DNA of 13,388 nucleotides from JBFLVQ01 sp040758525 (GTDB lineage: Bacteria > Acidobacteriota > Blastocatellia > Chloracidobacteriales > JADJPF01): contig JBFLVQ010000211.1 of the NCBI GenBank assembly GCA_040758525.1, positions 1 through 13,388 of the forward strand. The letters are read 5' to 3'. Under the pieces are notes generated by a model, which had not been told where the DNA came from, did no database searches, and saw only the letters and a program-made list of their open reading frames with translations. The translations under genes and the position numbers were made by a program. Shown piece by piece: positions 1 to 7,500 of the stretch. Position 1 is the stretch's first letter. The number at the start of each line of letters is the position of its first letter.

Positions 1-57
1 TGGGATATTGCCCATACTACAGCGGCAGCACTGCTGGCACTGGCCGGTGCAGCATAA
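1..57 (+). CDS. Possible C-terminal end of a gene entering from the left edge (partial)
   Basis: Frame 1 from the window edge is open for 18 codons and stops with TAA at 55-57, one base before the stop of the convergent kinase gene. The residues are hydrophobic and Ala/Leu-rich (WDIAHTTAAALLALAGAA), which could be a C-terminal tail. The other two plus-strand frames also run open for 19 to 24 codons (stops near 60 and 76), so the frame choice is not secure. No function can be assigned. Confidence 0.3.
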   Translation, partial: WDIAHTTAAALLALAGAA

Positions 58-58
58 C

Positions 59-2224
59 CTAAAATTTTCTCGCTAACTCAGCAAGACTTGCGATAACGGT
101 TACTAGTTCATTAGGCTCGATCGGTTTGGTGATATGCATCTGAAAGCCGGCGGAGAGTGCACGTAAACGATCTTCAGCCTTGGCATAAGCAGTTAGAGCA
201 ATAGCAGGAATACGGCTACCTAGCGCTGTTTCCATTGTTCGTAGTTTGCGGATCAGACTGTAGCCATCTTCGCCCGGCATAGCAATATCAGAGACGATCA
301 CCGCCGGTTTCCAGTGCTCGATAATCTTCAATGCTTCTGCCGCCGAAGCGGCTGACTTTGTTTCTGCCCCACATTGCCGTAGTGTAGTCACCAGCATCTC
401 GCGAGTATCCTGTTCGTCATCGACAATAAGTATTGGCAGACCCTCTAACATCATCTGATATTCTAATGATGGACAGGCTTCAGGTATATCCACATCTCTG
501 GTAATTGATGTTTCAATGGGCAATGGTGAGAGAGGGAATTTTACGGTAAAGGTTGCTCCCTGCCCTTCTCCCTGACTGTCGGCATATGCACTACCTCCAT
601 GCATTTCTACTAGGTGGCGCACAATTGCTAATCCTAGCCCTAGTCCGCCATGCTCACGAGTGCTGGTGCTATCGGCTTGGCGGAAGCGGTCAAAAACATA
701 AGGTAGGAATTCAGCTTTGATACCTTTACCAGTATCACGTACAGAAATCTCTATATAATCACCGGCGCGCTCAAGCCGTACCTCGATCTTACCGCCATTG
801 GGGGTAAATTTGATCGCATTAGAGAGAAGATTCCAGATCACCTGTTGTAGACGATTAGGATCGCCCGAGATTGGATTGATCCAGGGATCGAGCGCAGCCT
901 GCAGCTCTATCTCTTTAGCATCTATAGCTGGGCGTAGCGCATCAATAGCTGCTTTCACAATTGTTATCGGTTCAACCAGTCTTATATCTAGGTGTAGCTT
1001 GCCGGTGACAATACGTGAAATATCGAGTAAGTCTTCGATCAGTTGCGCCTGTGATTTAGCATTGCGCTCGATTGTCTCAAGAGCGCGTGTTGCTTCAGTA
1101 TCTATGAGTTTGCCAGAGCGTAGCAGGCGTGTCCAACCAAGGATCGCATTAAGGGGTGTGCGTAATTCGTGCGAGACCGTAGCCAGGAAATGATCCTTGA
1201 GACGATTGGCTTCCTGTGCCTCACGATATAACCGAGCATTATCGACAGCAATGGCAGCTCGATAAGCGAGATCTTCAGCAAGGGTAAGATCATGATGCTG
1301 GTAACGTCGTCCTGACTCTGAAGAGACAAATGTAATGGCGCCTATTGTACGACCACGTGCATGCAGTGGCACAATCATATGTGAGCGTGAACCTAATTGA
1401 TACAACATATGCAGATGTTCATTATCACGTGCAATTGAGAGAAGCAGTGAATCGGGAATTTCTGGGACAAGTTCCGATTTGTCATCATAGAGTGCCTTGA
1501 AGACTGGTTCGGGCTTTTTTAGATCAGGAGGAAAGCGCTGCCACATTTCGCGCAATAACTCTTCCATCTTTGGATTCACATGGGCAACCGCAAGTCGGCG
1601 AATAGATTGCTTATCCTCAATCATATCGATCGTACACCAATCGGCCAGATAGGGCACAATCAGGCGTGCTAAATTGGCCAATGTGATCTGATAGTCGAGT
1701 GAGGCAGATAGTAGTGTGCTTGCTTCTGCAAGGAAACAGAGTCGTTGTTGTATAGCATTGGCCTGTGCCTCACGCTCCCCTTGTCGTATCAACTCCTGAG
1801 TCTTTTTGAAAAGATCGACAAATACCCCAACTTTGGCACGCAGTATCTCTGGCACAATCGGCTTAACAATATAATCGACAGCACCCAGTGAGTAACCCTT
1901 AAATATGTGCATATCGCTTTTATTGAGCGCAGTGAGAAAGATAATGGGGGTATGGCGGGATTTCTCACGTTCTCGGATCAGTTCGGCGGTTTCGAAGCCA
2001 TCCATTACCGGCATACGAACATCCAGGAGTATCACAGCAAAGTCTTGGTGTAGTAGATGCTTTAAGGCTTCGGCGCCGGAGTAAGCCTTCACCAGATTCT
2101 GGCCCAGGCTTTCTAATATCGCCTCCAGCGCAATCAGGTTTTCCGGATGATCGTCAACCAGCAAGATGTTTGCCTTGTCTACGAATGGGGTCTCCTTGCT
2201 GATAACAGAAAGCTCCTTATTCAT
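59..2224 (-). CDS. Hybrid sensor histidine kinase, REC-GAF-HisKA-HATPase-REC
   Basis: This is a soluble two-component hybrid kinase; I see no membrane segment or signal peptide. Numbering from the ATG at 2224 (721 residues), an N-terminal receiver spans about 19-135 with the acid pair D24-D25, phospho-acceptor D68 in LLDVRMPVMDG and K121. A helical linker leads to a GAF-like domain at about 168-332. HisKA follows with the phospho-accepting H352 in SHELRTPLN. The HATPase has an N-box at about 465-474 (NLLSNAIKFT), G1 DTGKGI at 497-502 and G2 GLGLGLA near 527-533. A second receiver at about 596-718 has D602-D603, phospho-acceptor D646 and K700. In such proteins phosphate usually passes from His to the C-terminal receiver; the N-terminal receiver probably takes input from another kinase. 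The frame stays open to a TTG at 2335, but the extra 37 residues match no domain and cover an inverted repeat, so I prefer the ATG. Its own Shine-Dalgarno is weak. No cognate output regulator is adjacent. Confidence 0.93.
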   Translation of the reverse strand: MNKELSVISKETPFVDKANILLVDDHPENLIALEAILESLGQNLVKAYSGAEALKHLLHQDFAVILLDVRMPVMDGFETAELIREREKSRHTPIIFLTALNKSDMHIFKGYSLGAVDYIVKPIVPEILRAKVGVFVDLFKKTQELIRQGEREAQANAIQQRLCFLAEASTLLSASLDYQITLANLARLIVPYLADWCTIDMIEDKQSIRRLAVAHVNPKMEELLREMWQRFPPDLKKPEPVFKALYDDKSELVPEIPDSLLLSIARDNEHLHMLYQLGSRSHMIVPLHARGRTIGAITFVSSESGRRYQHHDLTLAEDLAYRAAIAVDNARLYREAQEANRLKDHFLATVSHELRTPLNAILGWTRLLRSGKLIDTEATRALETIERNAKSQAQLIEDLLDISRIVTGKLHLDIRLVEPITIVKAAIDALRPAIDAKEIELQAALDPWINPISGDPNRLQQVIWNLLSNAIKFTPNGGKIEVRLERAGDYIEISVRDTGKGIKAEFLPYVFDRFRQADSTSTREHGGLGLGLAIVRHLVEMHGGSAYADSQGEGQGATFTVKFPLSPLPIETSITRDVDIPEACPSLEYQMMLEGLPILIVDDEQDTREMLVTTLRQCGAETKSAASAAEALKIIEHWKPAVIVSDIAMPGEDGYSLIRKLRTMETALGSRIPAIALTAYAKAEDRLRALSAGFQMHITKPIEPNELVTVIASLAELARKF

Positions 2225-2584
2225 GGGAACGAGTTCCCCGTCTTTGCTCAAGTATGTGTTAGAAAAGGGCCATTTCGCTATTGATGTAGCCTGTATCACG
2301 CTACCCTTCCAGATTCCTAGTCTAGACAAAGCCAATTTTGTCTATAACAATACTGCTTACTCTAGCCTGATAGATCGATTTTGCCTACTTCAATTATCGT
2401 GATTTGACCAGAAAAAAGACTATTGTAGGTCGTGACTCAATGATGCATTATTCCCGTGCACGGTTGTCAAGCGCAGTTAAAAGATTTACCGTAATAGGGG
2501 ATGTAGCTGATATTTTTTGAAACATTGCCACTCTTTTCACCACTTACTTGTTAGAGATGCAGGACCGGCAGTAAAGAGGACAGG
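2225..2584. promoter_or_regulatory. Divergent intergenic region between kinase and sigma-factor genes
   Basis: This stretch of about 360 bases should hold the promoters of both divergent transcription units. I find no convincing sigma-70 or canonical ECF (GGAAC / GTCT-like) promoter pair on either strand. Candidate plus-strand elements, such as TTTACC with TGATAT 17 bases downstream around 2485-2513, are weak. Visible structure consists of the inverted repeat at 2323-2344 and a 10-base palindrome CCGTGCACGG at 2454-2463. I see no small gene. Confidence 0.4.
2323..2344. promoter_or_regulatory. Perfect 8-base inverted repeat, possible operator or leader hairpin
   Basis: TAGACAAA at 2323-2330 is matched exactly in inverse by TTTGTCTA at 2337-2344 with a 6-base spacer. 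It lies about 100 bases upstream of the preferred kinase ATG. It could be a binding site for a dimeric regulator or a hairpin in the kinase leader. A chance dyad is also possible, and no known regulator motif is recognised. Confidence 0.35.
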
Positions 2585-3178
2585 TTGGCCAACGCGGAAC
2601 TTTCCATAAAAGAGGAACTCTCTTCGGCGAGCGAATTTTATGAGGTCGTAGTACGTAGTCAACAAGGTGATGGAGAGGCATTTCAGCTACTTTTTCAGCG
2701 TTATAGCAAACCTATTCTAGAATTCATTTACAATATGGTGGGTGAGAAGGGATTGGCAGAAGAGCTTATGCAAGAATCCTTTGTACGTGCCTACCGCAAC
2801 CTTGCTAATCTCAAGGAGCCAGCAAAATTCTCTACCTGGCTCTTTGGTATTGCCAAGAATACTGTACGAGAGACCTTCAAGAAGCGGGGAGAGGCTAACC
2901 GCAAAGTGGCGCTAGACGAGCCGATCAGCCTACAGTTAGAAGACAGTAAAATAAGGCCGGACGAGCGTATCTTCCAGACGGAATTGAATCTTGCCCTACG
3001 TCGAGCATTGCTGGCACTTAATGAAGATTGGCGTACCGTCTTTGTCTTGAAAATACTAAATCAACAGAGTTATGAGGAGATCGCAGAGATTACTGGTTGG
3101 TCGATTGGTAAGGTTAAAACCGATCTACATAGGGCACGACTAGAGATAAAACGCAGGCTAAACGCCTACTTGAGTTGA
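2585..3178 (+). CDS. ECF-type RNA polymerase sigma factor
   Basis: This 197-residue sigma-70-family protein has only regions 2 and 4, as in ECF (extracytoplasmic function) sigma factors of usual length. Region 2 lies at about 32-100 and includes the core-binding and -10 recognition stretch AEELMQESFVRAYRNL and FSTWLFGIAKN. Region 4 lies at about 137-192, with the helix-turn-helix around 161-184 (SYEEIAEITGWSIGKVKTDL) that should read the -35 element. The start is TTG, chosen because AGAGGA stands 4 to 5 bases upstream and the first internal ATG falls inside region 2. The gene is followed with almost no gap by a membrane anti-sigma/TonB gene, so it is most likely held inactive at the membrane by that product. 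The inducing signal and the target promoters are not visible. Confidence 0.93.
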   Translation: MANAELSIKEELSSASEFYEVVVRSQQGDGEAFQLLFQRYSKPILEFIYNMVGEKGLAEELMQESFVRAYRNLANLKEPAKFSTWLFGIAKNTVRETFKKRGEANRKVALDEPISLQLEDSKIRPDERIFQTELNLALRRALLALNEDWRTVFVLKILNQQSYEEIAEITGWSIGKVKTDLHRARLEIKRRLNAYLS

Positions 3179-3189
3179 GAGCGAGATTT

Positions 3190-4488
3190 ATGAGGTGTCA
3201 AGAGGCATTAGTAAAACTAGAAGACTATTCTTACGGTGAGTTGGGTGTTGCGGAAAGCAGCCTAATAGCGATGCATATAAGAAATTGTCAATCCTGCAAC
3301 GCTGCTTACCAAGAGATTCTTAGAGACAATCAGGTCTTCGCTAGCCTGCTAGGCGAAGTCGAAGTTACGCCACAAATGTGGCAGCAAGTGCATACACGTA
3401 TACAGGCACATGATGATATAGCAGCCAGAGAGGCAGATCTTACCTATCAGGATGGATTACGATCAGTACTGTATAACCACCTAGAGATAAACTTCACATT
3501 AATAGACTACCGCTCGATCTGGATCTGTATGGTTAGCGAAATCCTTGCGGCTAGCTGTGAGTTTGCCCAAGACCCCAGAAAATTCTTAGCTGATCTACTT
3601 CACACTGATCCTTTGCAAACTCGGCGTCAGCGTTATCTACGAATGGGTTTTGCCAGTGCCATAGTGGTCTGGCTTTCTACTTCTATATTGTATGCAGGAT
3701 GGCATCAATGGCGGCTGGTGGCAGGCACAACCGGCGAGCCAGAGAAAATATATAAGATTACTGATGTGATACCCTTTCCCTATGAGCCTTTTTCATCCGG
3801 CTCGAATAAGCGTGCTGGTGGTGGGGGTGGTGGCGGACAACGAGAACAGACCCCGCCCTCACAAGGTCGTCTTCCTGAAGCTGCTCTAACTCCGCCTATA
3901 GTGGCTCCTACAACACATCCACCAATAATCGAGAGACCTTCTCTGCCCACTACGACCTCTGTACAGGTGCAGCCAGAACTGATTGCCAAACAGCCTGATG
4001 ATATCCCTTTGGGTGTGTCTAGTGGCATTCCTGGTCCACCTTCAGATGGCAGCGGCAATGGCAATGGTATTGGCAATGGTTCAGGTGGCGGCATAGGTGT
4101 AGGCAATGGTACCGGCGTTGGTCCCGGACGTAGCTGGAACACAGGTGGCGGTGGTCCTAACTTGGGTGGTGGAAGTGGTGGGAATGGCGATGAAGAGATC
4201 TATCTAGCAGGTGCAACAGGAGTAACCTCTCCGCGTATTATTAAGAAGGCCAAGCCAAAATATACTGAAGAGGCGCGCCGCAATAAGATTGATGGATTGG
4301 TAGTGCTTTCTATCGTCTTTCGTAAGAATGGTACTCTGGATGAGATTAAAGTAATTCGTGGACTTGGTTTTGGACTTGATGAAGAAGCGATCAAAGCGGC
4401 CTTGTTGATTAAGTTCAATCCTGGCGAGAAAGATGGCAAACCAGTAAATGTACGTGCCCGCCTGGAATTTACCTTCAGTCTGTTATAA
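3190..4488 (+). CDS. Membrane anti-sigma factor fused to a TonB C-terminal domain
   Basis: From the ATG at 3190 the protein has 432 residues. The N-terminus is an anti-sigma zinc finger with C3 and the H29-x3-C33-x2-C36 signature, which should sit in the cytoplasm and bind the sigma factor encoded just upstream. A basic stretch (QTRRQRYLR) precedes one membrane span at about 152-170. The outer part begins with a long Pro/Gln then Gly/Asn-rich linker (about 205-335), suited to crossing the periplasm. It ends in a TonB C-terminal domain at about 340-432 (PKYTEEARRNKIDGLVVLS, then a DEEAIKAALLIKFNPG segment). TonB domains contact TonB-box peptides of outer-membrane transporters, so transporter engagement might modulate sigma release; that coupling is inference. 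A TTG at 3175, overlapping the sigma stop codon, would add five residues. No exbB/exbD gene is nearby. Family assignments are strong; the regulatory role is moderate. Confidence 0.9.
   Translation: MRCQEALVKLEDYSYGELGVAESSLIAMHIRNCQSCNAAYQEILRDNQVFASLLGEVEVTPQMWQQVHTRIQAHDDIAAREADLTYQDGLRSVLYNHLEINFTLIDYRSIWICMVSEILAASCEFAQDPRKFLADLLHTDPLQTRRQRYLRMGFASAIVVWLSTSILYAGWHQWRLVAGTTGEPEKIYKITDVIPFPYEPFSSGSNKRAGGGGGGGQREQTPPSQGRLPEAALTPPIVAPTTHPPIIERPSLPTTTSVQVQPELIAKQPDDIPLGVSSGIPGPPSDGSGNGNGIGNGSGGGIGVGNGTGVGPGRSWNTGGGGPNLGGGSGGNGDEEIYLAGATGVTSPRIIKKAKPKYTEEARRNKIDGLVVLSIVFRKNGTLDEIKVIRGLGFGLDEEAIKAALLIKFNPGEKDGKPVNVRARLEFTFSLL
4051..4190 (+). repeat. Low-complexity Gly/Asn-coding repeat
   Basis: Irregular GGCAATGG-like and GGTGGC-like triplet-phased repeats encode the Gly/Asn/Ser-rich linker of the TonB fusion. 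The imperfect repetition suggests expansion and contraction by slippage. It is coding sequence and carries no separate function that I can see. Confidence 0.6.
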
Positions 4489-4520
4489 CTAGTCTGCTAT
4501 AAATTTAGGGTTTAATAGCA

Positions 4521-4551
4521 AAAGGCTCACGGCAATAAGCCGCGAGCCTTT
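4521..4551. terminator. Hairpin between convergent genes, likely bidirectional terminator
   Basis: AAAGGCTC at 4521-4528 pairs with GAGCCTTT at 4544-4551. After one A/C mismatch, CGGC pairs with GCCG around an AATAA loop at 4534-4538. It lies in the 90-base gap between the stops of the TonB fusion (plus) and the secreted Asp-box protein (minus). Flanking T runs are short in both directions (3 to 4), so the termination strength is uncertain. Confidence 0.7.
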
Positions 4552-4578
4552 ACTGTGATTACGAGAATGGGCCTTTGC

Positions 4579-7500
4579 CTACTGTATTACTAGAGTAAGC
4601 GTGGCAGTACGCACACGACCAGTATCATCTCGACCACTAAAGGTGAGTTGTTGTGAACCGGTGGGTGCCTTCTTCTTGATCTTAACGTCAAAGGTAACAT
4701 TGGTGCTGGTAGTGGATTGAGAAGGCGGCGTGATCTTAACCTTAATAGCCTTGGTATCAGGCGCCGTCACCGTAACATTACCAGCGAAGTTTCCTGTACG
4801 GTTAACATTGACCTTAATCTGTCCCTTCTTTCCACGTTGCAGACTGATTGTTCCAGGATCAAAGGCAAGCGCGAAGTCGGGCACGACAACATTAACAGCT
4901 ACAGTTCCTGTCCGTACAATGTTACCAGATGTACCTGTGATAGTAATGTTAAAGGTATTAGCAGGAGTAGTAGCAGAAGTACTTACTGTCAAAGTGGCAT
5001 TGCCGCCAGGCATAACACTGGCTGTAGAGAAATTAGTAGTGATGCCATTACCTGGTGCAGAGGCGCTTAGGTTAACCGCCTGTGTAAAGTTGCCAATCCC
5101 TTGTACGTTCACAGTGAAGCTGGTCGATGCTCCTGCTGTGACAGTCTGGGCAGTAGGATTGACAGCAAGCATGAAATCACCTGTATTGACAGTAAAGATA
5201 CCACTACTTACCACTGTGCCAGCCGCAGTAACAACTGTGATTGGACCAGTCTGTGCACCTTGTGGCACCTTCGTAGTAATTCTTGTGAAGTCTGCTGAGA
5301 CAGTCAAATTTGCTGGCGATACAACTGCGTTGTTAGAGAAGATCACAGCCGTGACATCCTGGAAATTAGCGCCGACCAGAGTTATATCTGTACCAACTGC
5401 GCCACTTGTAGGAGTGAAGCTATTGATGATTGGCTGTGCCTTAAAGAAATTGATGGAAGTAAGAAATACCTCATCATTAGCGGTTGAGTCATCGGTCCAG
5501 CCAATCAGTAGGTTGTCATTGTTATCAACGGTACCAAATGAATCGACTGAAATACCAGAATTATTTGAGAGGTTGACGGGAGTCGCAAAAGAGAGGCCGC
5601 CATCAGTCGATCGTGCTAACAAGATATCAAGCTGATCATTATTTGAGGGGTCATCCCAAGTCACGGTTACGTTTCCACGTTTATCAGCAAGCACAAATGG
5701 AGAGAAAGAAGTAGCTAGGTTGTTTGACACATTGATTGGTGTACCAAATGAGAGGCCACTGTCAGTTGATCTGACAAGGATTATTTCAAAGTTAAACGCA
5801 TTTGGTGGAGTGTCACCCTGACGTAAGGAGAAGGCGACATATACGTTGTCATCCTTGCCAATTGCTAAGTGTGGGAAGAATGCTCGATTAGCCCCAATGG
5901 TTCTCGGTTCAGTGAACTGCTGACCATCTGCTGCAACGGCAAAATTGACATTGCCCGGTGCAGTGAGCAGACTGCCTGTCCCGGCATCGTTATAGACTAG
6001 GAAAGCCGCGCCTTTCGAGTCGAAGGCGATCACACTGTCAAGCGCACGCTCGCCCGCCTTTGAGATCTGTGTTGGCGTCGAGAAGGTTGTTCCGCCATCA
6101 GTAGAACGAGTAACAAAGAGGCGCGGACTCATAGAAAGCTCACTAAAGGAGATGAGTAGATTTCCTCTCTGATCCAGAGCAATAGCTGGTCGGGAAGCAT
6201 TCAAGGAGTTAGCGGTAACAGCTACTGGTGCCGAGAACGATTTACCACGATCGGTAGACTTTGAGAAGAAAATAGTGTTGCCAGGCGCTCCTGTCCTAGG
6301 ACTTACCCAGACAACATAGATATTGCCAGTAGCATCAAGGGCAAGCCTGGATCGGAAAGAGAAAGTTGCATTAGTAGAGACTTTAATCGGGTTGGTAAAT
6401 GTCTTACCATTATCAACCGATTGTGTGTAGAAGATATCATTACCATCTATATTATTGGTATCATCCTCGAAAACAAGGTGGACTGTGCCGGTTTTATCAA
6501 CCTGTACACCTTGGGCTGCTCCTAACGAGAACCCCGGTGTCTTGGTAGCATTGATGGCTGGGCCAACAAAGTTATTTGGATCAAAGACACCCAATCGGAA
6601 ACTGGTCTTGCGTGTCAAACCACCGCCATTGGCGCTTACCGTGATTAAGTAAGTGCCTGGTTGTGTATTGGCAGCCGTAGCAATAGTAAGCTTAGCCGGC
6701 TGACCAGCATTAACCGACGAGTTGGGAAGATTGAAACTAACACCACTAATATTAGGCGTGATAGAGAGTGAGATAGGACCATTGAAATTGTTCACGCCAC
6801 TAGTTGCCATATCAAAATCTACACTGTTACCGGCAACCACAGCATCATAGGTCTTCATTACTGAGATATTGAAGTCTGCTAAATTGGCGTTGCGGTTGGT
6901 GGGAATCTGGGTAAAGAAGACGTCTGGATTGTTATTACGCTCATCGCTCCAGCATAAGAAGAAATTATTGCCAAATGCCTTGATATCATCATAGTCGCCG
7001 TGATAGCTGCCACCTTCTGAGGGGCCAAAGACCCAGTTCTGATCGGTGATACGGAAGTTCTTGTTAAAGGAGGCGCCACCATCGGTTGATATGGCCATAT
7101 AGACATCTGTAAGACTGTCACTAAATGGATCGTTGCGGCGATCCCACCATTTCGCTCCTAATGTACCATCTGCTGCTGCAGTGATAGAGGGCAAGAACTG
7201 CATAGTCTTTGTACCATCATCATTGAGCTTCTTTGGTGCTGCAAAACTGTTGCCACCATCTGTAGAACGTATATAGAAGATATCGCTGCGATCTGAGGTC
7301 GAGCCGTTGCTAATCCCAGCATAAACGATATGCACAGCACCATTGCGATCTACTGTGATGCTCGGGAAACTGTTGGTTCTTACTGCACTGCCACCCGTAG
7401 CTATCCCAATCGAGCTAAAACGTGTTGCCACTCGTGAAGAGCTGAAAGTTCTGCCACCATCGGTTGACTTAGCCACAACTATACTTGTGCCACCATGTGC

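Noticed and set aside
798..1193. A 131-codon plus-strand frame opposite the kinase core
   Set aside because: It mirrors the highly conserved HisKA/HATPase coding sequence. The product is Ser/Arg-rich with no recognisable family.
2225..2335. N-terminal extension of the kinase from a TTG at 2335
   Set aside because: The 37 codons match no domain, the start lacks a Shine-Dalgarno, and a perfect inverted repeat overlaps the supposed start. It cannot be excluded.
2454..2463. 10-base palindrome CCGTGCACGG as an operator
   Set aside because: It is short and single, with no second copy and no clear promoter beside it; it could be chance.
3780..4142. A 120-codon minus-strand frame rich in Pro and Gly
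   Set aside because: It is the complement of the Gly-rich TonB linker; low-complexity triplets keep the opposite frame open.
4051..4190. Repetitive sequence considered as a possible CRISPR or minisatellite
   Set aside because: Units are short, imperfect and triplet-phased within a coding linker. There are no constant repeats with unique spacers.
4730..5635. A 301-codon open frame on the plus strand, antisense to the Asp-box protein gene
   Set aside because: It lies wholly inside a convincing secreted-protein gene on the other strand. Its Val/Thr/Leu-rich sequence is what the complement of Thr/Asn/Val-rich Ig-like coding would give. It has no domain or ribosome site.
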